Shown piece after piece: positions 16,426 through 25,253 of a stretch of 64,000 nt of DNA. Under the pieces are notes generated by a model, which searched no databases, was not told the DNA's origin, and saw nothing but the letters and a program-made list of their open reading frames with translations. A program made the position numbers and the translations under genes. The stretch is from NCBI GenBank assembly GCA_036675505.1, contig JAKFEW010000021.1:1-64000 (forward strand), given 5' to 3'. This stretch comes from JAKFEW01 sp036675505 (lineage in GTDB: Bacteria > Cyanobacteriota > Sericytochromatia > S15B-MN24 > JAQBPE01). The stretch's first letter is position 1, and the number at the start of each line of letters is the position of its first letter.

Positions 16426-18159
16426 TCAGAGGACCGGGGTCGCGGTGGGCGAGGCAGTGGGGGCCGTGGAGGGCGCCGGGGCGGGCGAAGGGGAGATTTC
16501 CGGCGTCGGCGTGGCGACCGGCACGGGCGCCGCCACCACCGGCGGCTGGATCACCCGGATGCGGTTGTTGTAGGTGTCTGCGACGAAGATCCGGCCGCCC
16601 GCGTCCACCGCGATGCCCGAGGGGTTGTTGAGCTCCGCCTTGCGCGCGTCGCCGCCGTCGCCCGAGAAGCCGTACGCCGACTTGGTGGTGGAGCCCGCGA
16701 CGCGCACGAGCTTGCCGTCGCTGGTCAGGCGGAGCACACGGCTCGAGCTGCCGAGCAGGGAGTCCGGACCGTTCGCCGTCACGATGCCGGTCTTGAGCGC
16801 CCAGCTGTCGGTGATCAGCAGCTCGCCGTTCACGTCGAGCGCGAGCGCGGTGGGCAGCGCGATGTCGGCCTGCAGCGCGGGCCCGCCCTCGCCGGCGAGC
16901 GCGGCGTTGCCGGAGCCGGCGACCGTGATCAGCGCGCCTGTTTTCAATTCGTAGCGCAGAACACGGTGGGCGCGCCCCTCGGCGACGTAGACGCCCTTGC
17001 CGCTGGGTTCGGCGACCAGCGCTGTGGGGAGATCGAGTGACGGCGCGGGCAACCGCAGGCCGGTCGCCTCGGTGCCGAGGGTCGCGCCCGAGCCGATGAC
17101 TGTGGTCACCTGTCCGCCCGTGATGCGGCGGACGCGGTTGTTGTAGGTGTCCGCGACGTAGAGGTTCCCGAAGTTGTCGAACGAGAGATCCGACGGGTAG
17201 GAGAACAGGGCCTGGCCGGCGGCGCCATCGAGGTACCCCTGCCGGCCGGTGCCGGCGACGTCCTCGACGCGGCCGGCGGCCGTGATCTTGCGGATCATGT
17301 GGTTGTCGCGATCGCAGAAGTAGAGATCGCCCTCCGGGCCGATCGCGAGGCCGCTCGGCACGCCGGACGCGGCGCTCGCGAGCGCCGGCGGCACGCCGAT
17401 CGGCGGGGTGCCGGCCAGCGAGGGGCGGCCGGCGACCGTGGTGACGGCGCCGGTGGCGAGCTCGATGCGCCGGATGAGGCGGTGGCCTGAGTCGGCCACG
17501 AACAGCACCTGGCGGGCCTGGTCATAGACCAGCGATCGGGGGTAGTAGAACCGCGCGGCGAGCGCGTCCTGCGCGTCGAGCGCGCCGGCGACGCCGTCGC
17601 CGGCCAGGGTCTCGATCACGCGGATCGGGTCGATCGACGGCGAGGGCACCGGCGTCGGCGTGGGCTGCGTCGGATCCACGCTGCCCGTCGGCGTGGGCAC
17701 CGGCGTCGGCGTGGGCGTCGGCAGCGGCTGGATGTCCTTCGGGTCGACAGCCTGGAGGACCAGGTGCGCCTCCACGAGCGCGTTGGGCTGGACGGCGATC
17801 GCCACCCCGCCGAGCGCCGTCGGCCGGCCTTCGGCATCGTAGCCGACGCCCTCGACGAACTTCGGGCCGATCGGCACGTCGACGAACGTGGACGCGTTCT
17901 CGGTCCCGCTCGGCGTGACGACGGCCTTGAGCGGCGCGGCATCCGGGATGCCCTCACCGCGGATCGAGACCTCGATCCTCACCGTGGCTTCCGGGATCGC
18001 CTGGATCGTGAAGGCGGCCTTCTTGGCCGGCCACTTCACGGTGATCGCCATGCGGCCCTTGGTGGGGGCCACGAGGTCGCCCACGCCACAGGCGGAGAGC
18101 AACGCCAGGGAAACGGCACAAACGGCGCTGAAGCCGCGGCGCAAAATCGCGGTCTTCAT
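16426..18159 (-). CDS. NHL-repeat lipoprotein
   Basis: 577 residues. Lipoprotein signal with lipobox LLSAC, a beta-rich domain to about residue 145, a linker of Pro-Thr-Pro repeats (PTPTPTPVPTPTGSVDPTQP), then NHL-type beta-propeller repeats of about 50-60 residues: each has FYYPRSLVYD / LVADSGHRLIRRI / TTVAG patterns. NHL propellers usually bind proteins or glycans outside the cell; no catalytic residues are evident. A second Pro/Ala tail ends the protein. The start overlaps the stop of the FecR gene by four bases (ATGA), so the two are translationally coupled. It resembles two other NHL lipoproteins in this window. Confidence 0.85.
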   Translation of the reverse strand: MKTAILRRGFSAVCAVSLALLSACGVGDLVAPTKGRMAITVKWPAKKAAFTIQAIPEATVRIEVSIRGEGIPDAAPLKAVVTPSGTENASTFVDVPIGPKFVEGVGYDAEGRPTALGGVAIAVQPNALVEAHLVLQAVDPKDIQPLPTPTPTPVPTPTGSVDPTQPTPTPVPSPSIDPIRVIETLAGDGVAGALDAQDALAARFYYPRSLVYDQARQVLFVADSGHRLIRRIELATGAVTTVAGRPSLAGTPPIGVPPALASAASGVPSGLAIGPEGDLYFCDRDNHMIRKITAAGRVEDVAGTGRQGYLDGAAGQALFSYPSDLSFDNFGNLYVADTYNNRVRRITGGQVTTVIGSGATLGTEATGLRLPAPSLDLPTALVAEPSGKGVYVAEGRAHRVLRYELKTGALITVAGSGNAALAGEGGPALQADIALPTALALDVNGELLITDSWALKTGIVTANGPDSLLGSSSRVLRLTSDGKLVRVAGSTTKSAYGFSGDGGDARKAELNNPSGIAVDAGGRIFVADTYNNRIRVIQPPVVAAPVPVATPTPEISPSPAPAPSTAPTASPTATPVL

Positions 18160-19148
18160 TCGATGATCACCTTCACGGTGCCGGTGGTCGGCGAGCCGCC
18201 GATCACCCGCGGGTCGAACAGCGGGCTGGTCTGGGTCTTGAGGTCGGGGTTGACCGGCTTGTCCGCGGCGGTGCCGGCGGGCGCCGTGCCCGCGGGCGTG
18301 CCCGGCTCGGGCGCGGTGCCCGACGGCGTGACGTTCGTCCCTGCGGGCTGGGTGTTGGTGGCGGGGGGCTTGCTCACGTCCGTCTGGCCAGGCCGGACGG
18401 CGGTCGGCGAGGCGGGCGCGGCCGAGGGCGTAACGCCCGTGGGGGTGCCGGGCTCGGGCGCGGAAGTCGGCTCGGCGGTCGGCGTGTCGATCGACAGCGG
18501 GCGGAACAGGTTGTTCCGCTCCTGGATCTTCGAGTTGTCGAGCGGCATGGGGGCCATCGCCGGCGCCCTGAAGGGCACGCGCGAGGTGGTGCCGGCCATG
18601 ACCTTCACGAGGTCGCCGACGTCGCCCGTGACGTTGACCGCGCCTTCGAAGACCGTGACCTCGGTGGTGCGCCTGGCGGGGTCGAACTCGACCATGAGCT
18701 CCGTGCCCGTGACCGCCGCGACCGCACCCGGCGTGATGATGCGCATGCCGGCACCGCTCTTGCGGATGTTCAGCCAGATCTTGCCGCCATCGAGGCGGAT
18801 CTCGCGGCGCTTGTCGCCGGTCAGCGTGAGGGTCGTCAGGCTGCCGACGCGCGTGACGGAGCCGTCGCCGTAGAGCAGCTCGGCCTTGGACTCGCCTCCG
18901 GTGCGCAGCGTGTCGCCGCCCAGGAGGAGCGTTTCGACCAGCGCGCGCTGCCAGGCCTTGGTGGCGTAGCGCTGCCACTCGACCTTCTTCACGGCCTTGG
19001 TGAGGATCGCCTGGAAGGGATCGCCCGCGGCGATCTGCGTGGCCTCGCCCGCAGGCGCAGGCGCAGGCGCCGCCAGCGCGCCCGACGGGGCGGTGAGGGC
19101 GGCCACGGCGATGGCGGCGATGGCGAGGTGGGTGGTCAGGCGGGTCAT
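18156..19148 (-). CDS. Exported FecR-domain protein
   Basis: 330 residues. Signal peptide (TTHLAIAAIAVAALTAPSGALA), then a FecR domain (about 50-190): GGDTLRTGGESKAELLYGDG, SVTRVGSLTTLTL and VTGTELMVEFD are its usual motifs. The C-terminal 120 residues are a low-complexity Pro/Thr/Ala linker. Here FecR is unlikely to be a sigma regulator, since no ECF sigma gene is nearby; stand-alone exported FecR proteins often act as surface structural domains. A CTCCC/GGGAG stem (19159-19173) overlaps the ribosome site. Coupled to the NHL gene downstream. Confidence 0.85.
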   Translation of the reverse strand: MTRLTTHLAIAAIAVAALTAPSGALAAPAPAPAGEATQIAAGDPFQAILTKAVKKVEWQRYATKAWQRALVETLLLGGDTLRTGGESKAELLYGDGSVTRVGSLTTLTLTGDKRREIRLDGGKIWLNIRKSGAGMRIITPGAVAAVTGTELMVEFDPARRTTEVTVFEGAVNVTGDVGDLVKVMAGTTSRVPFRAPAMAPMPLDNSKIQERNNLFRPLSIDTPTAEPTSAPEPGTPTGVTPSAAPASPTAVRPGQTDVSKPPATNTQPAGTNVTPSGTAPEPGTPAGTAPAGTAADKPVNPDLKTQTSPLFDPRVIGGSPTTGTVKVIIE

Positions 19149-19247
19149 GGTTTCTCTACTCCCTGATGGGGAGACGGTCCCAAGTTGAAAATGGTTCCGG
19201 CTTCATGGTACCACCGCCGCCGCGGGCCCGGGGCCGTGCACGCGCAC

Positions 19248-19279
19248 ACGCGGCCTGTGAGATCGCTCACAGGCCGCGT
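19248..19279. terminator. Perfect 14-bp inverted repeat after sdhB
   Basis: ACGCGGCCTGTGAG (19248-19261) pairs without mismatch with 19266-19279 around the loop ATCG. It lies 24 bases after the sdhB stop, and so probably ends the sdhCAB transcript on the minus strand, although no T tract follows in either direction. Confidence 0.55.
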
Positions 19280-19303
19280 ACGGCTGCTTGACTGGCTTTC
19301 AGG

Positions 19304-20089
19304 CTACTTATTCTCGGTGCCCGTGACGCTGCGCCAGAACGCCATCAGCGGGTCGTAAGCCCGGTCGACGACGCGCTCCTTGAGCGGGATGATCGCGTTG
19401 TCCGTGATGGTGATGCCTTCCGGACAGACCTCGGTGCAGCACTTGTTGATGTTGCAGTAGCCGATGCCCATGTCCTCCTTGATGACCTCGATGCGATCGG
19501 CCTGATCCATCGGGTGCATCTCGAGGTTGGCGGCACGGACCAACCAGCGCGGGCCGGCGAAGCCGACCTCCTGGTGATCGCGCAGCACGTGGCAGGTGTT
19601 CTGGCACAGGAAGCACTCGATGCACTTTCGGAACTCTTGCACGCGATCCACCTCGTACTGGTAGATCTTCCATTCGCCGCGCTCGTCCTTCGGCTTCGGG
19701 GCGAACGCCGGGATCCGCTTGGCCATGCGGTAGTTGAAGCTGACGTCGGTGACCAAATCTTTGATTAGCGGGAACGTCTTCATCGGCTTGACCGTCGTCG
19801 CGCCCTCGTCGATGACCTGGTCCATGCGCGTCATGCACATGAGGCGCGGGCGGCCGTTGATCTCGGCGCTGCACGAGCCGCATTTGCCCGCCTTGCAGTT
19901 CCAGCGGCAGGCCAATTCGGGCGCCTGGGTGGCCTGGATCGCATGGATGGCGTCGAGGACGACCATGCCTTCAGACAGGGTCAACTCGTAGTCGACGAGC
20001 TCGCCGTGTTCCTTGTCGCCGCGCCAAACGTTGAAGCGATGCTTCTTGCCCGCGACCGAGACGGTGGGACCGGATGAATGACTAGCCAT
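19304..20089 (-). CDS. sdhB: Succinate dehydrogenase/fumarate reductase iron-sulfur subunit
   Basis: 261 residues. Carries electrons from the flavoprotein to quinone. Cysteine motifs for three clusters are visible: ACRWNCKAGKCGSC for [2Fe-2S] with a downstream Cys in LMCMTRM; CIECFLCQNTC and CCTEVCPEG for the [4Fe-4S] and [3Fe-4S] clusters. Its ATG lies inside the end of sdhA (eight-base overlap), so translation is coupled. Order C-A-B and the form of the membrane subunit match the mycobacterial Sdh1 type. Confidence 0.96.
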   Translation of the reverse strand: MASHSSGPTVSVAGKKHRFNVWRGDKEHGELVDYELTLSEGMVVLDAIHAIQATQAPELACRWNCKAGKCGSCSAEINGRPRLMCMTRMDQVIDEGATTVKPMKTFPLIKDLVTDVSFNYRMAKRIPAFAPKPKDERGEWKIYQYEVDRVQEFRKCIECFLCQNTCHVLRDHQEVGFAGPRWLVRAANLEMHPMDQADRIEVIKEDMGIGYCNINKCCTEVCPEGITITDNAIIPLKERVVDRAYDPLMAFWRSVTGTENK

Positions 20090-21917
20090 TCTTCTTCTTC
20101 TCCTCGATCAGCGCAGCGAGATCCTCGGGCACAGGCGTCATCTGCTCGCGACGGAGCTGCATGCGGCCGTCTTCCCCACGCCACACGATGTGGTTGAACG
20201 TGCCGAACTCGTCGAGCGTTTCCAGGTGGTCGACGCGCATGTGGCCTCCGCGGCTCTCACGGCGCTCGAGGGCGCAACGGGCGATCGCCTCGCTGCAGAC
20301 CAACAGGAAGTCGAGCGTCAGGGCCTGGTGCCAGCCGGGGTTGAAGCGGCAGTCGCCGGTCACGCCCACGCTCGCCGCGCGGGGCTTGAGCGTCTCGATG
20401 TCGGCGATCGCCTGCTGCAGCTCGTGCTCGACGCGGGCGATGCCCACGTTGGCTTCCATCGAGGTCTGCAGCTCCTCGGTGATGGTAAAGGCGTTCTCGC
20501 CTTTCTCGCGCTCGAACGGCACGAACATCTCGCGCACCAGGCGCTCGACCTCGGTATCGTCGATGCCCGGCTGGTCCTTCTGCTTCTGCGCGAACTCCGC
20601 CGCGTAGAGGCCGGCACGACGGCCGAAGACCACCAGGTCCGACAGCGAGTTGCCGCCGAGGCGGTTCGAGCCGTGCAGACCGCCCGCACATTCGCCGGCC
20701 GCAAACAGGCCGGGCACCGTCGACTCCTGGGTATCGGCGTTGACGCGCACGCCGCCCATCACGTAGTGGCAGGTGGGACCGACTTCCATCGGTTCCTTGG
20801 TGATGTCGAGGTTCCCCAATGCCATGAACTGGTGGTACATCGACGGGAGCTTCTTCTTGATCTGGTCCGCGGGCAGCTTGGTCGCGATGTCCAGGAAGGC
20901 GCCGCCATGCGGCGACCCACGGCCCTCCTTCACCTCGCGCGTGATCGCGCGGGCCACGACGTCGCGGGTCAGCAGCTCGGGCGGGCGCCGGGCGCCGGGG
21001 ATCTTCTTGACGTACTTCTCGCCTTCTTCGGGCGTGTCGGCGGTCTGCTTCCGGTAGAGCTCCGGGATGTAATTGAACATGAACCGCTCGCCCTTGTTGT
21101 TCTTGAGCACGCCGCCTTCGCCGCGCACGCCCTCGGTGACGAGCAGGCCACGGACCGACGGCGGCCAGACCATCCCGGTGGGGTGGAACTGGATGAACTC
21201 CATATCCAGCAGCTCAGCGCCCGCGAAGTAGGCGAGGGCATGGCCGTCGCCCGTGCCCTCCCAGGAGTTCGAGGTGATGCGGTAGCACTTGCCGAGACCG
21301 CCGGTGGCGAGTACGACGGCCTTCGCCTTGAAGACGATCGGCCGACCGGACTCGCGCCAGTAGCCCACGGCGCCGGCGATCTGGCCGTCTTTCTTGAGCA
21401 GGCGGTGGATCGTGCACTCCATGTGCACCTTGATCTCCTCGCCGCGGTGCGGGTGGCGGCCCGAGGCCACCACGCGCTCCTGCAGCGTGCGGATCATCTC
21501 GAGGCCTGTGCGATCGCCGACGTGGGCGAGGCGCGGGTAAGCGTGGCCGCCGAAGTTGCGCTGAAGGATCTGGCCGTCGTCGGTGCGGTCGAAGACGGCG
21601 CCCCAGGTCTCGAGCTCGCGGGCCCGGTCGGGCGACTCCTGGGCGTGAAGCTGAGCCATGCGCCACTGGTTGAGGAACTTGCCGCCGAACATGGTGTCGA
21701 CGAAGTGGACCTGCCAGTTGTCTTTCTTCTCGACGTTGCCGAGGGCGGCGGCCATGCCGCCTTCCGCCATGACCGTGTGGGCCTTGCCGAGCAGCGACTT
21801 GCAGACCAGGCCGGTGCGCAGGCCCATCGAGGCGGCCTCGATGGCGGCGCGCATGCCGGCGCCGCCCGCGCCGATGATGAGGACGTCGTAATCGTGGGTT
21901 TCGTATTGAGAGGGCAT
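20082..21917 (-). CDS. sdhA: Succinate dehydrogenase/fumarate reductase flavoprotein subunit
   Basis: 611 residues. Oxidises succinate to fumarate in the TCA cycle. FAD-binding GxGxxG (IIGAGGAGMRAA), the HTVMAEGGMAAA segment that carries the FAD-linking His, the active-site region FIQFHPTGM, and GGLHGSNRLGGNSLSDLVVF near the C-terminal third are all typical. The fumarase gene at 26.5 kb takes the next step of the cycle. Lies 53 bases after the membrane subunit gene. Confidence 0.97.
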   Translation of the reverse strand: MPSQYETHDYDVLIIGAGGAGMRAAIEAASMGLRTGLVCKSLLGKAHTVMAEGGMAAALGNVEKKDNWQVHFVDTMFGGKFLNQWRMAQLHAQESPDRARELETWGAVFDRTDDGQILQRNFGGHAYPRLAHVGDRTGLEMIRTLQERVVASGRHPHRGEEIKVHMECTIHRLLKKDGQIAGAVGYWRESGRPIVFKAKAVVLATGGLGKCYRITSNSWEGTGDGHALAYFAGAELLDMEFIQFHPTGMVWPPSVRGLLVTEGVRGEGGVLKNNKGERFMFNYIPELYRKQTADTPEEGEKYVKKIPGARRPPELLTRDVVARAITREVKEGRGSPHGGAFLDIATKLPADQIKKKLPSMYHQFMALGNLDITKEPMEVGPTCHYVMGGVRVNADTQESTVPGLFAAGECAGGLHGSNRLGGNSLSDLVVFGRRAGLYAAEFAQKQKDQPGIDDTEVERLVREMFVPFEREKGENAFTITEELQTSMEANVGIARVEHELQQAIADIETLKPRAASVGVTGDCRFNPGWHQALTLDFLLVCSEAIARCALERRESRGGHMRVDHLETLDEFGTFNHIVWRGEDGRMQLRREQMTPVPEDLAALIEEKKKNG

Positions 21918-21970
21918 ATCGTGTTGGACCTTATGGCGTGTCTATTGCAGGGAAGCGGGCTGGCTCGGCG

Positions 21971-22792
21971 TCAGAACGTGACGTAGAAGTCTCGCCAGAC
22001 GCCCATCGACACGAGACGGATGTAGAGGTCCGTGAAGGCGACCCAGAAGAAACTCAACCAGGCGAAGGCCTCGTGGCGCTTGTTGAGCCAGGAAACACCC
22101 TTCCAGGCCTTGAAGCTTGCGGGCTCCTGCGGGCCGCCGCTGACCAGGCAGGAGAAGCAGTCATGCTTGCCGCCGATCAGGTGGCGCAGCGAGTGGCAGC
22201 CGAACGTGTAGCTGCCGAGCAGGAACACGTTGAGCCACATCACGAGGGTGCCGACGCCGACGCCGAGCTTCCAGGTGGCGACCGGCGCGTGGTGCGGGTC
22301 GGTCACGAGCACGCCGTCGGCCGAGAACGGGAAGTAGTGGGCCAGTGCCGCGTCGTACGCGAGGATGAAGATGAAGACGATCGCCGCATAGAGGAAGAAC
22401 CGGTGCATGTTCTGCAGCACCCAGGGAAAGGCGCGCTCGCCCGAGTAGCGGCTCGAGCGGCCCTCGCCGACGGCGCAGCCCGGCGGATGGAAGAAGAACG
22501 ACCGGTAGTAGGCCTTGCGGTAGTAATAGCAGGTGCCACGGAAGCCGAGCGGGAAGATCAGGATCAAGAATGCCGGCGACAACCACTCGGGCAACCAAGA
22601 GGGCTTGAGCAGGGGCGAATAGAGCGGCGACAGGTACGGGCCCCACTCGTAGTGGCCATTCAGCGCGGCGGCGAGGAAGAGGTAGCCGCCGAGCAAGCTG
22701 AAGCCGATCGCGACCGACAAGGGGTAGATCCACCAGGCGTCTCGCCGGTCGGTCGCGCCGAAACTCGTGATGTGGGGCTCGATGCGATTCAT
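21971..22792 (-). CDS. sdhC: Succinate dehydrogenase membrane subunit, Sdh1 type with Cys/His-rich motif
   Basis: 273 residues with five or six membrane helices, the length of the mycobacterial Sdh1 membrane subunit. The stretch GCHSLRHLIGGKHDCFSC (residues 198-215) offers C199, H200, H204, H210, C212 and C215. Mycobacterial Sdh1 is reported to hold a Rieske-type [2Fe-2S] cluster in its membrane subunit; a similar cluster here is inference. More Cys lie in GTCYYYRK and PPGCAVGE. It is the first gene of the sdhCAB operon and diverges from the MshEN-like gene with 181 bases between. Confidence 0.85.
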   Translation of the reverse strand: MNRIEPHITSFGATDRRDAWWIYPLSVAIGFSLLGGYLFLAAALNGHYEWGPYLSPLYSPLLKPSWLPEWLSPAFLILIFPLGFRGTCYYYRKAYYRSFFFHPPGCAVGEGRSSRYSGERAFPWVLQNMHRFFLYAAIVFIFILAYDAALAHYFPFSADGVLVTDPHHAPVATWKLGVGVGTLVMWLNVFLLGSYTFGCHSLRHLIGGKHDCFSCLVSGGPQEPASFKAWKGVSWLNKRHEAFAWLSFFWVAFTDLYIRLVSMGVWRDFYVTF

Positions 22793-22973
22793 TGATGCTT
22801 CTCCGTCGGTGGCGAGGACTCTGGCTGCATGCGGACGCCCGGGAGCGACCGAGGGATTTTAGGCCCCGAAACCGCTTACCGTCAATGGAGGTCCGTCACT
22901 GCCACGCAAGCGACGGGTGCGTTAGAATGGTGGCGACCCGCCCCCCGATCGCCAATCGAGGCCCGTCCCCACG

Positions 22974-23360
22974 ATGCGGAAATCCGTCCACGAGCGCCTC
23001 GGCGCGATGCTGCTGTCCCAAAACATCATCACAGAGGACCAGCTGCAAGATGCGCTGGAGCATCAGCGTAAGAAGCCGTTCCTGCGGATCGGCGAGCTGC
23101 TGTTCAGCCTCGGCCATCTCACCTTCCAGCAGCTCGAGGACTTGCTCGAGCAGCAATACCGGGATATGCGGCTCGGCCAGCTGCTGATCCGCAAGGGCTA
23201 CATCACGCCCGATCAGCTCGACCTCGCCATGGAGGAGCACGAGCGCACCGGCTTGCTGCTCGGCCACCTGATCATCAAGCTGGGCTACTGCACGATGGAG
23301 CAGGTCCAGCAGGTGCTCGAGGAGCAGCGCCGCCTGGCGGAGAAGCACGCGGAAGCGTAG
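22974..23360 (+). CDS. Stand-alone MshEN/GspE N-terminal-like protein, candidate c-di-GMP binder
   Basis: 128 residues made almost wholly of four repeats of one 24-residue motif at about 8-31, 38-61, 66-90 and 95-118: RLGAMLLSQNIITEDQL, RIGELLFSLGHLTFQQL, RLGQLLIRKGYITPDQL and LLGHLIIKLGYCTMEQV. This is the (R/K)LGxxL..xG.(I)T..QL pattern of the MshEN domain, in which two such motifs bind cyclic di-GMP. Normally the domain is fused to a pilus or secretion ATPase; here there is none. Two domains' worth of motifs suggest two ligand sites. A TAGAAT at 22923 could be its -10 box. Confidence 0.75.
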   Translation: MRKSVHERLGAMLLSQNIITEDQLQDALEHQRKKPFLRIGELLFSLGHLTFQQLEDLLEQQYRDMRLGQLLIRKGYITPDQLDLAMEEHERTGLLLGHLIIKLGYCTMEQVQQVLEEQRRLAEKHAEA

Positions 23361-23385
23361 GTTCCCCGCCCGCGGGCGGGTTGCC

Positions 23386-24471
23386 TCAGAGAATCAGGTG
23401 GAGATCCCCGAACTCATGCCAGAGGTAGCCCTCGGCGAGCGCGGCCCGGTAGGCCACCTCGAGATGCCGCCGCCCGCACAGGGCCTCCAGGATCGCGAGG
23501 TGGCTGGCCTTCGGCTCGTGAAGGCCCGTGAGCAGGCCGTCGATCGAGCGGATCTGGCGGTCCGGCGTGATCACGAGCCGGGTCCAGCCTTCGCCGGGGT
23601 GCGTCTCGCCGCGCTCGTCCGTCACGGTCTCGAGCGCCCGTAGCACGGTCGTGCCCACCGCGATCACGCGCCGGTCGTCGCGCCGCGCGGCCGTGACCAT
23701 GCGGGCTGTTGCGGCCGGCACGCGGTAGTGCTCCTCGTACGGCGGCTCGTGCTCTTCCGGGCTCGAGACGCCGGTGTGCAGCACCAGTGGCGCGACCTGC
23801 ACGCCGCGCGCCACCAGGGCAGTGATCAGCGCGGGCGTGAAGGCCCGGCCGGCCGAAGGCAGCTCAGCGCTGCCCGGCTCGGTCGCGAAGACCGTCTGGT
23901 AAGCCTCCGCAGGCCAGGCGCCGCGCGCGTAACCGTAGCGGATCGGCGCGCCGTGGGTCTCGAGGTAGCCGTCCCAGGTCGGCGATGCAACCGGCAGGAA
24001 CACGCTCGCGACCCACAACCGGCTGCCGCACGCCGGGGCCGTGGGGTCCGCGCCCGCCTCGCGGCGGTAGGGTGCGTGGAGCGCCGCCGCCGCGCCGCCC
24101 GGCAGGTCGAAGACGTCGCCCGCGCAGGCGTGCGGGAAGGGCCGCGAGCCGTGGCCTTCCGGCAGCCGCACCTCCACCAGCCAGAGGTCGGCCGGCAGGC
24201 GCGTGGAGAGGTGGATCGCGTAATCGACGAGGTCCTTTTCCGCGGAGCGCCGAGTCGCGGGCAACGCCGCCTTGAGGGTGCCGCTCGTGTTGATCACCAC
24301 CACGTCGCCCTCCTGGAGCACGTCGCCGAGGCCGTCGAAGCGCAGGTGGCGCACGGCGTCCTCGTGGCGCCAGGTCGTCATGAGCCGCACCTGATCGCGG
24401 GCGAGCCCGCGCGCCTCCGGCGGCTCGCCGGCCTCGAGGGCGGCCGGCAGCTCGAACTCCATCACGTTCAT
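23386..24471 (-). CDS. QueA-family S-adenosylmethionine:tRNA ribosyltransferase-isomerase, divergent
   Basis: 361 residues. The family adds the ribosyl part of SAM to preQ1 in tRNA during queuosine synthesis. Visible: LQEGDVVVINTSGTLKAALPA (canonical GDLLVxNDTxVIPARL), VAPLVLHTGVSSPEEHEPPYEEHY, AVGTTVLRALET and a C-terminal HEFGDLHLIL. The N-terminal region differs from typical QueA, so it may be a paralogue with another substrate. The start overlaps the SDR stop by four bases. With gluQ-RS at 7 kb a queuosine role remains plausible. Confidence 0.8.
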   Translation of the reverse strand: MNVMEFELPAALEAGEPPEARGLARDQVRLMTTWRHEDAVRHLRFDGLGDVLQEGDVVVINTSGTLKAALPATRRSAEKDLVDYAIHLSTRLPADLWLVEVRLPEGHGSRPFPHACAGDVFDLPGGAAAALHAPYRREAGADPTAPACGSRLWVASVFLPVASPTWDGYLETHGAPIRYGYARGAWPAEAYQTVFATEPGSAELPSAGRAFTPALITALVARGVQVAPLVLHTGVSSPEEHEPPYEEHYRVPAATARMVTAARRDDRRVIAVGTTVLRALETVTDERGETHPGEGWTRLVITPDRQIRSIDGLLTGLHEPKASHLAILEALCGRRHLEVAYRAALAEGYLWHEFGDLHLIL

Positions 24472-25187
24472 ACCATGACCCCCTGGTCGATCAAGTCGGG
24501 CGCCGCGTAGAGGCCGCTCGGCAGGTCGCCGCGCAGCAAGCGCAGGAAGCCGGGCACGCGGTCCTCGGGCAACGGGCGGTCCGAGATGTCCTCGCCCGGG
24601 AAGGCCGCCTGGTGCATCGCCGTGCGCATGTCACCGGGGTCGACCGCGTAGACGCGCCATTCCGGACGCTCCTTCGCGAGCACCTTGCTGGCCTGGGCGA
24701 GCGCCGCCTTGCTCGCGCCGTAAGCGCCCCAGCCCGGGTAGGCCTCGACGGCCGCGTCGCTCGTGAGGTTGACCACGCGCGCGCCCGGCCGCAGGTGCGG
24801 GGCGAGCGCCCCGACCAGCGCAATGGGCGCCACGACGTTGGTTGCCAGGATCGCCGCGAGGTCGCTCGCTTCGAGCCCCGTGAGGGCCGGGAGCGGCGAG
24901 GGGCCGAGCGCGCCGGCGTTGTTGACGAGGGCGTCGAGGCCGCCGAGGCCCGCGACGTGGGCGGCGATCGCCGCCCGGTGAACGGGGTCGGCGACGTCGC
25001 CCGCCAGGAGATCCACCCGGCCGCCGGCCGGGAGCGTGGCCCGGGCCGCGACGAGGGCGTCGCCGTCCCGCGCGGTGAGCACGAGATCCCAGCCGGTCCG
25101 GGCCAGGGCGGTGGCGAGGGCGAGGCCGAGGCCCCTGGAAGCGCCGGTGATCAAGGCGACCGGGCGCGCCGAATAGATGTTGCTCAT
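24468..25187 (-). CDS. Short-chain dehydrogenase/reductase
   Basis: 239 residues, classical SDR fold. NAD(P)-binding TGASRGLG (about residues 14-21), NNAG (about 89-92), catalytic S in NLTSDAA and YGASKAALAQ (Tyr and Lys). Substrate unknown. It is the first gene of a two-gene operon with the QueA-like gene, which suggests a shared pathway. A good promoter (TTGTTT-17-TACACT) and an inverted repeat TCGTT-5-AACGA lie just upstream, so it may be under repressor control. Confidence 0.88.
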   Translation of the reverse strand: MSNIYSARPVALITGASRGLGLALATALARTGWDLVLTARDGDALVAARATLPAGGRVDLLAGDVADPVHRAAIAAHVAGLGGLDALVNNAGALGPSPLPALTGLEASDLAAILATNVVAPIALVGALAPHLRPGARVVNLTSDAAVEAYPGWGAYGASKAALAQASKVLAKERPEWRVYAVDPGDMRTAMHQAAFPGEDISDRPLPEDRVPGFLRLLRGDLPSGLYAAPDLIDQGVMV

Positions 25188-25224
25188 GGGTCGGTTCCTC
25201 CGAATTCGTTGTGCGAACGACCCG

Positions 25225-25253
25225 AGTGTAGAACGATTCTAATAATAAAACAA
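25225..25253 (-). promoter_or_regulatory. Sigma-70-like promoter and operator-like repeat of the SDR/QueA-like operon
   Basis: On the minus strand TTGTTT (25248-25253), 17 bases, then TACACT (25225-25230), in an AT-rich patch rare in this GC-rich window. Just downstream, TCGTT (25206-25210) and AACGA (25216-25220) form an inverted repeat at the expected start of transcription, a possible repressor site. Confidence 0.55.
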
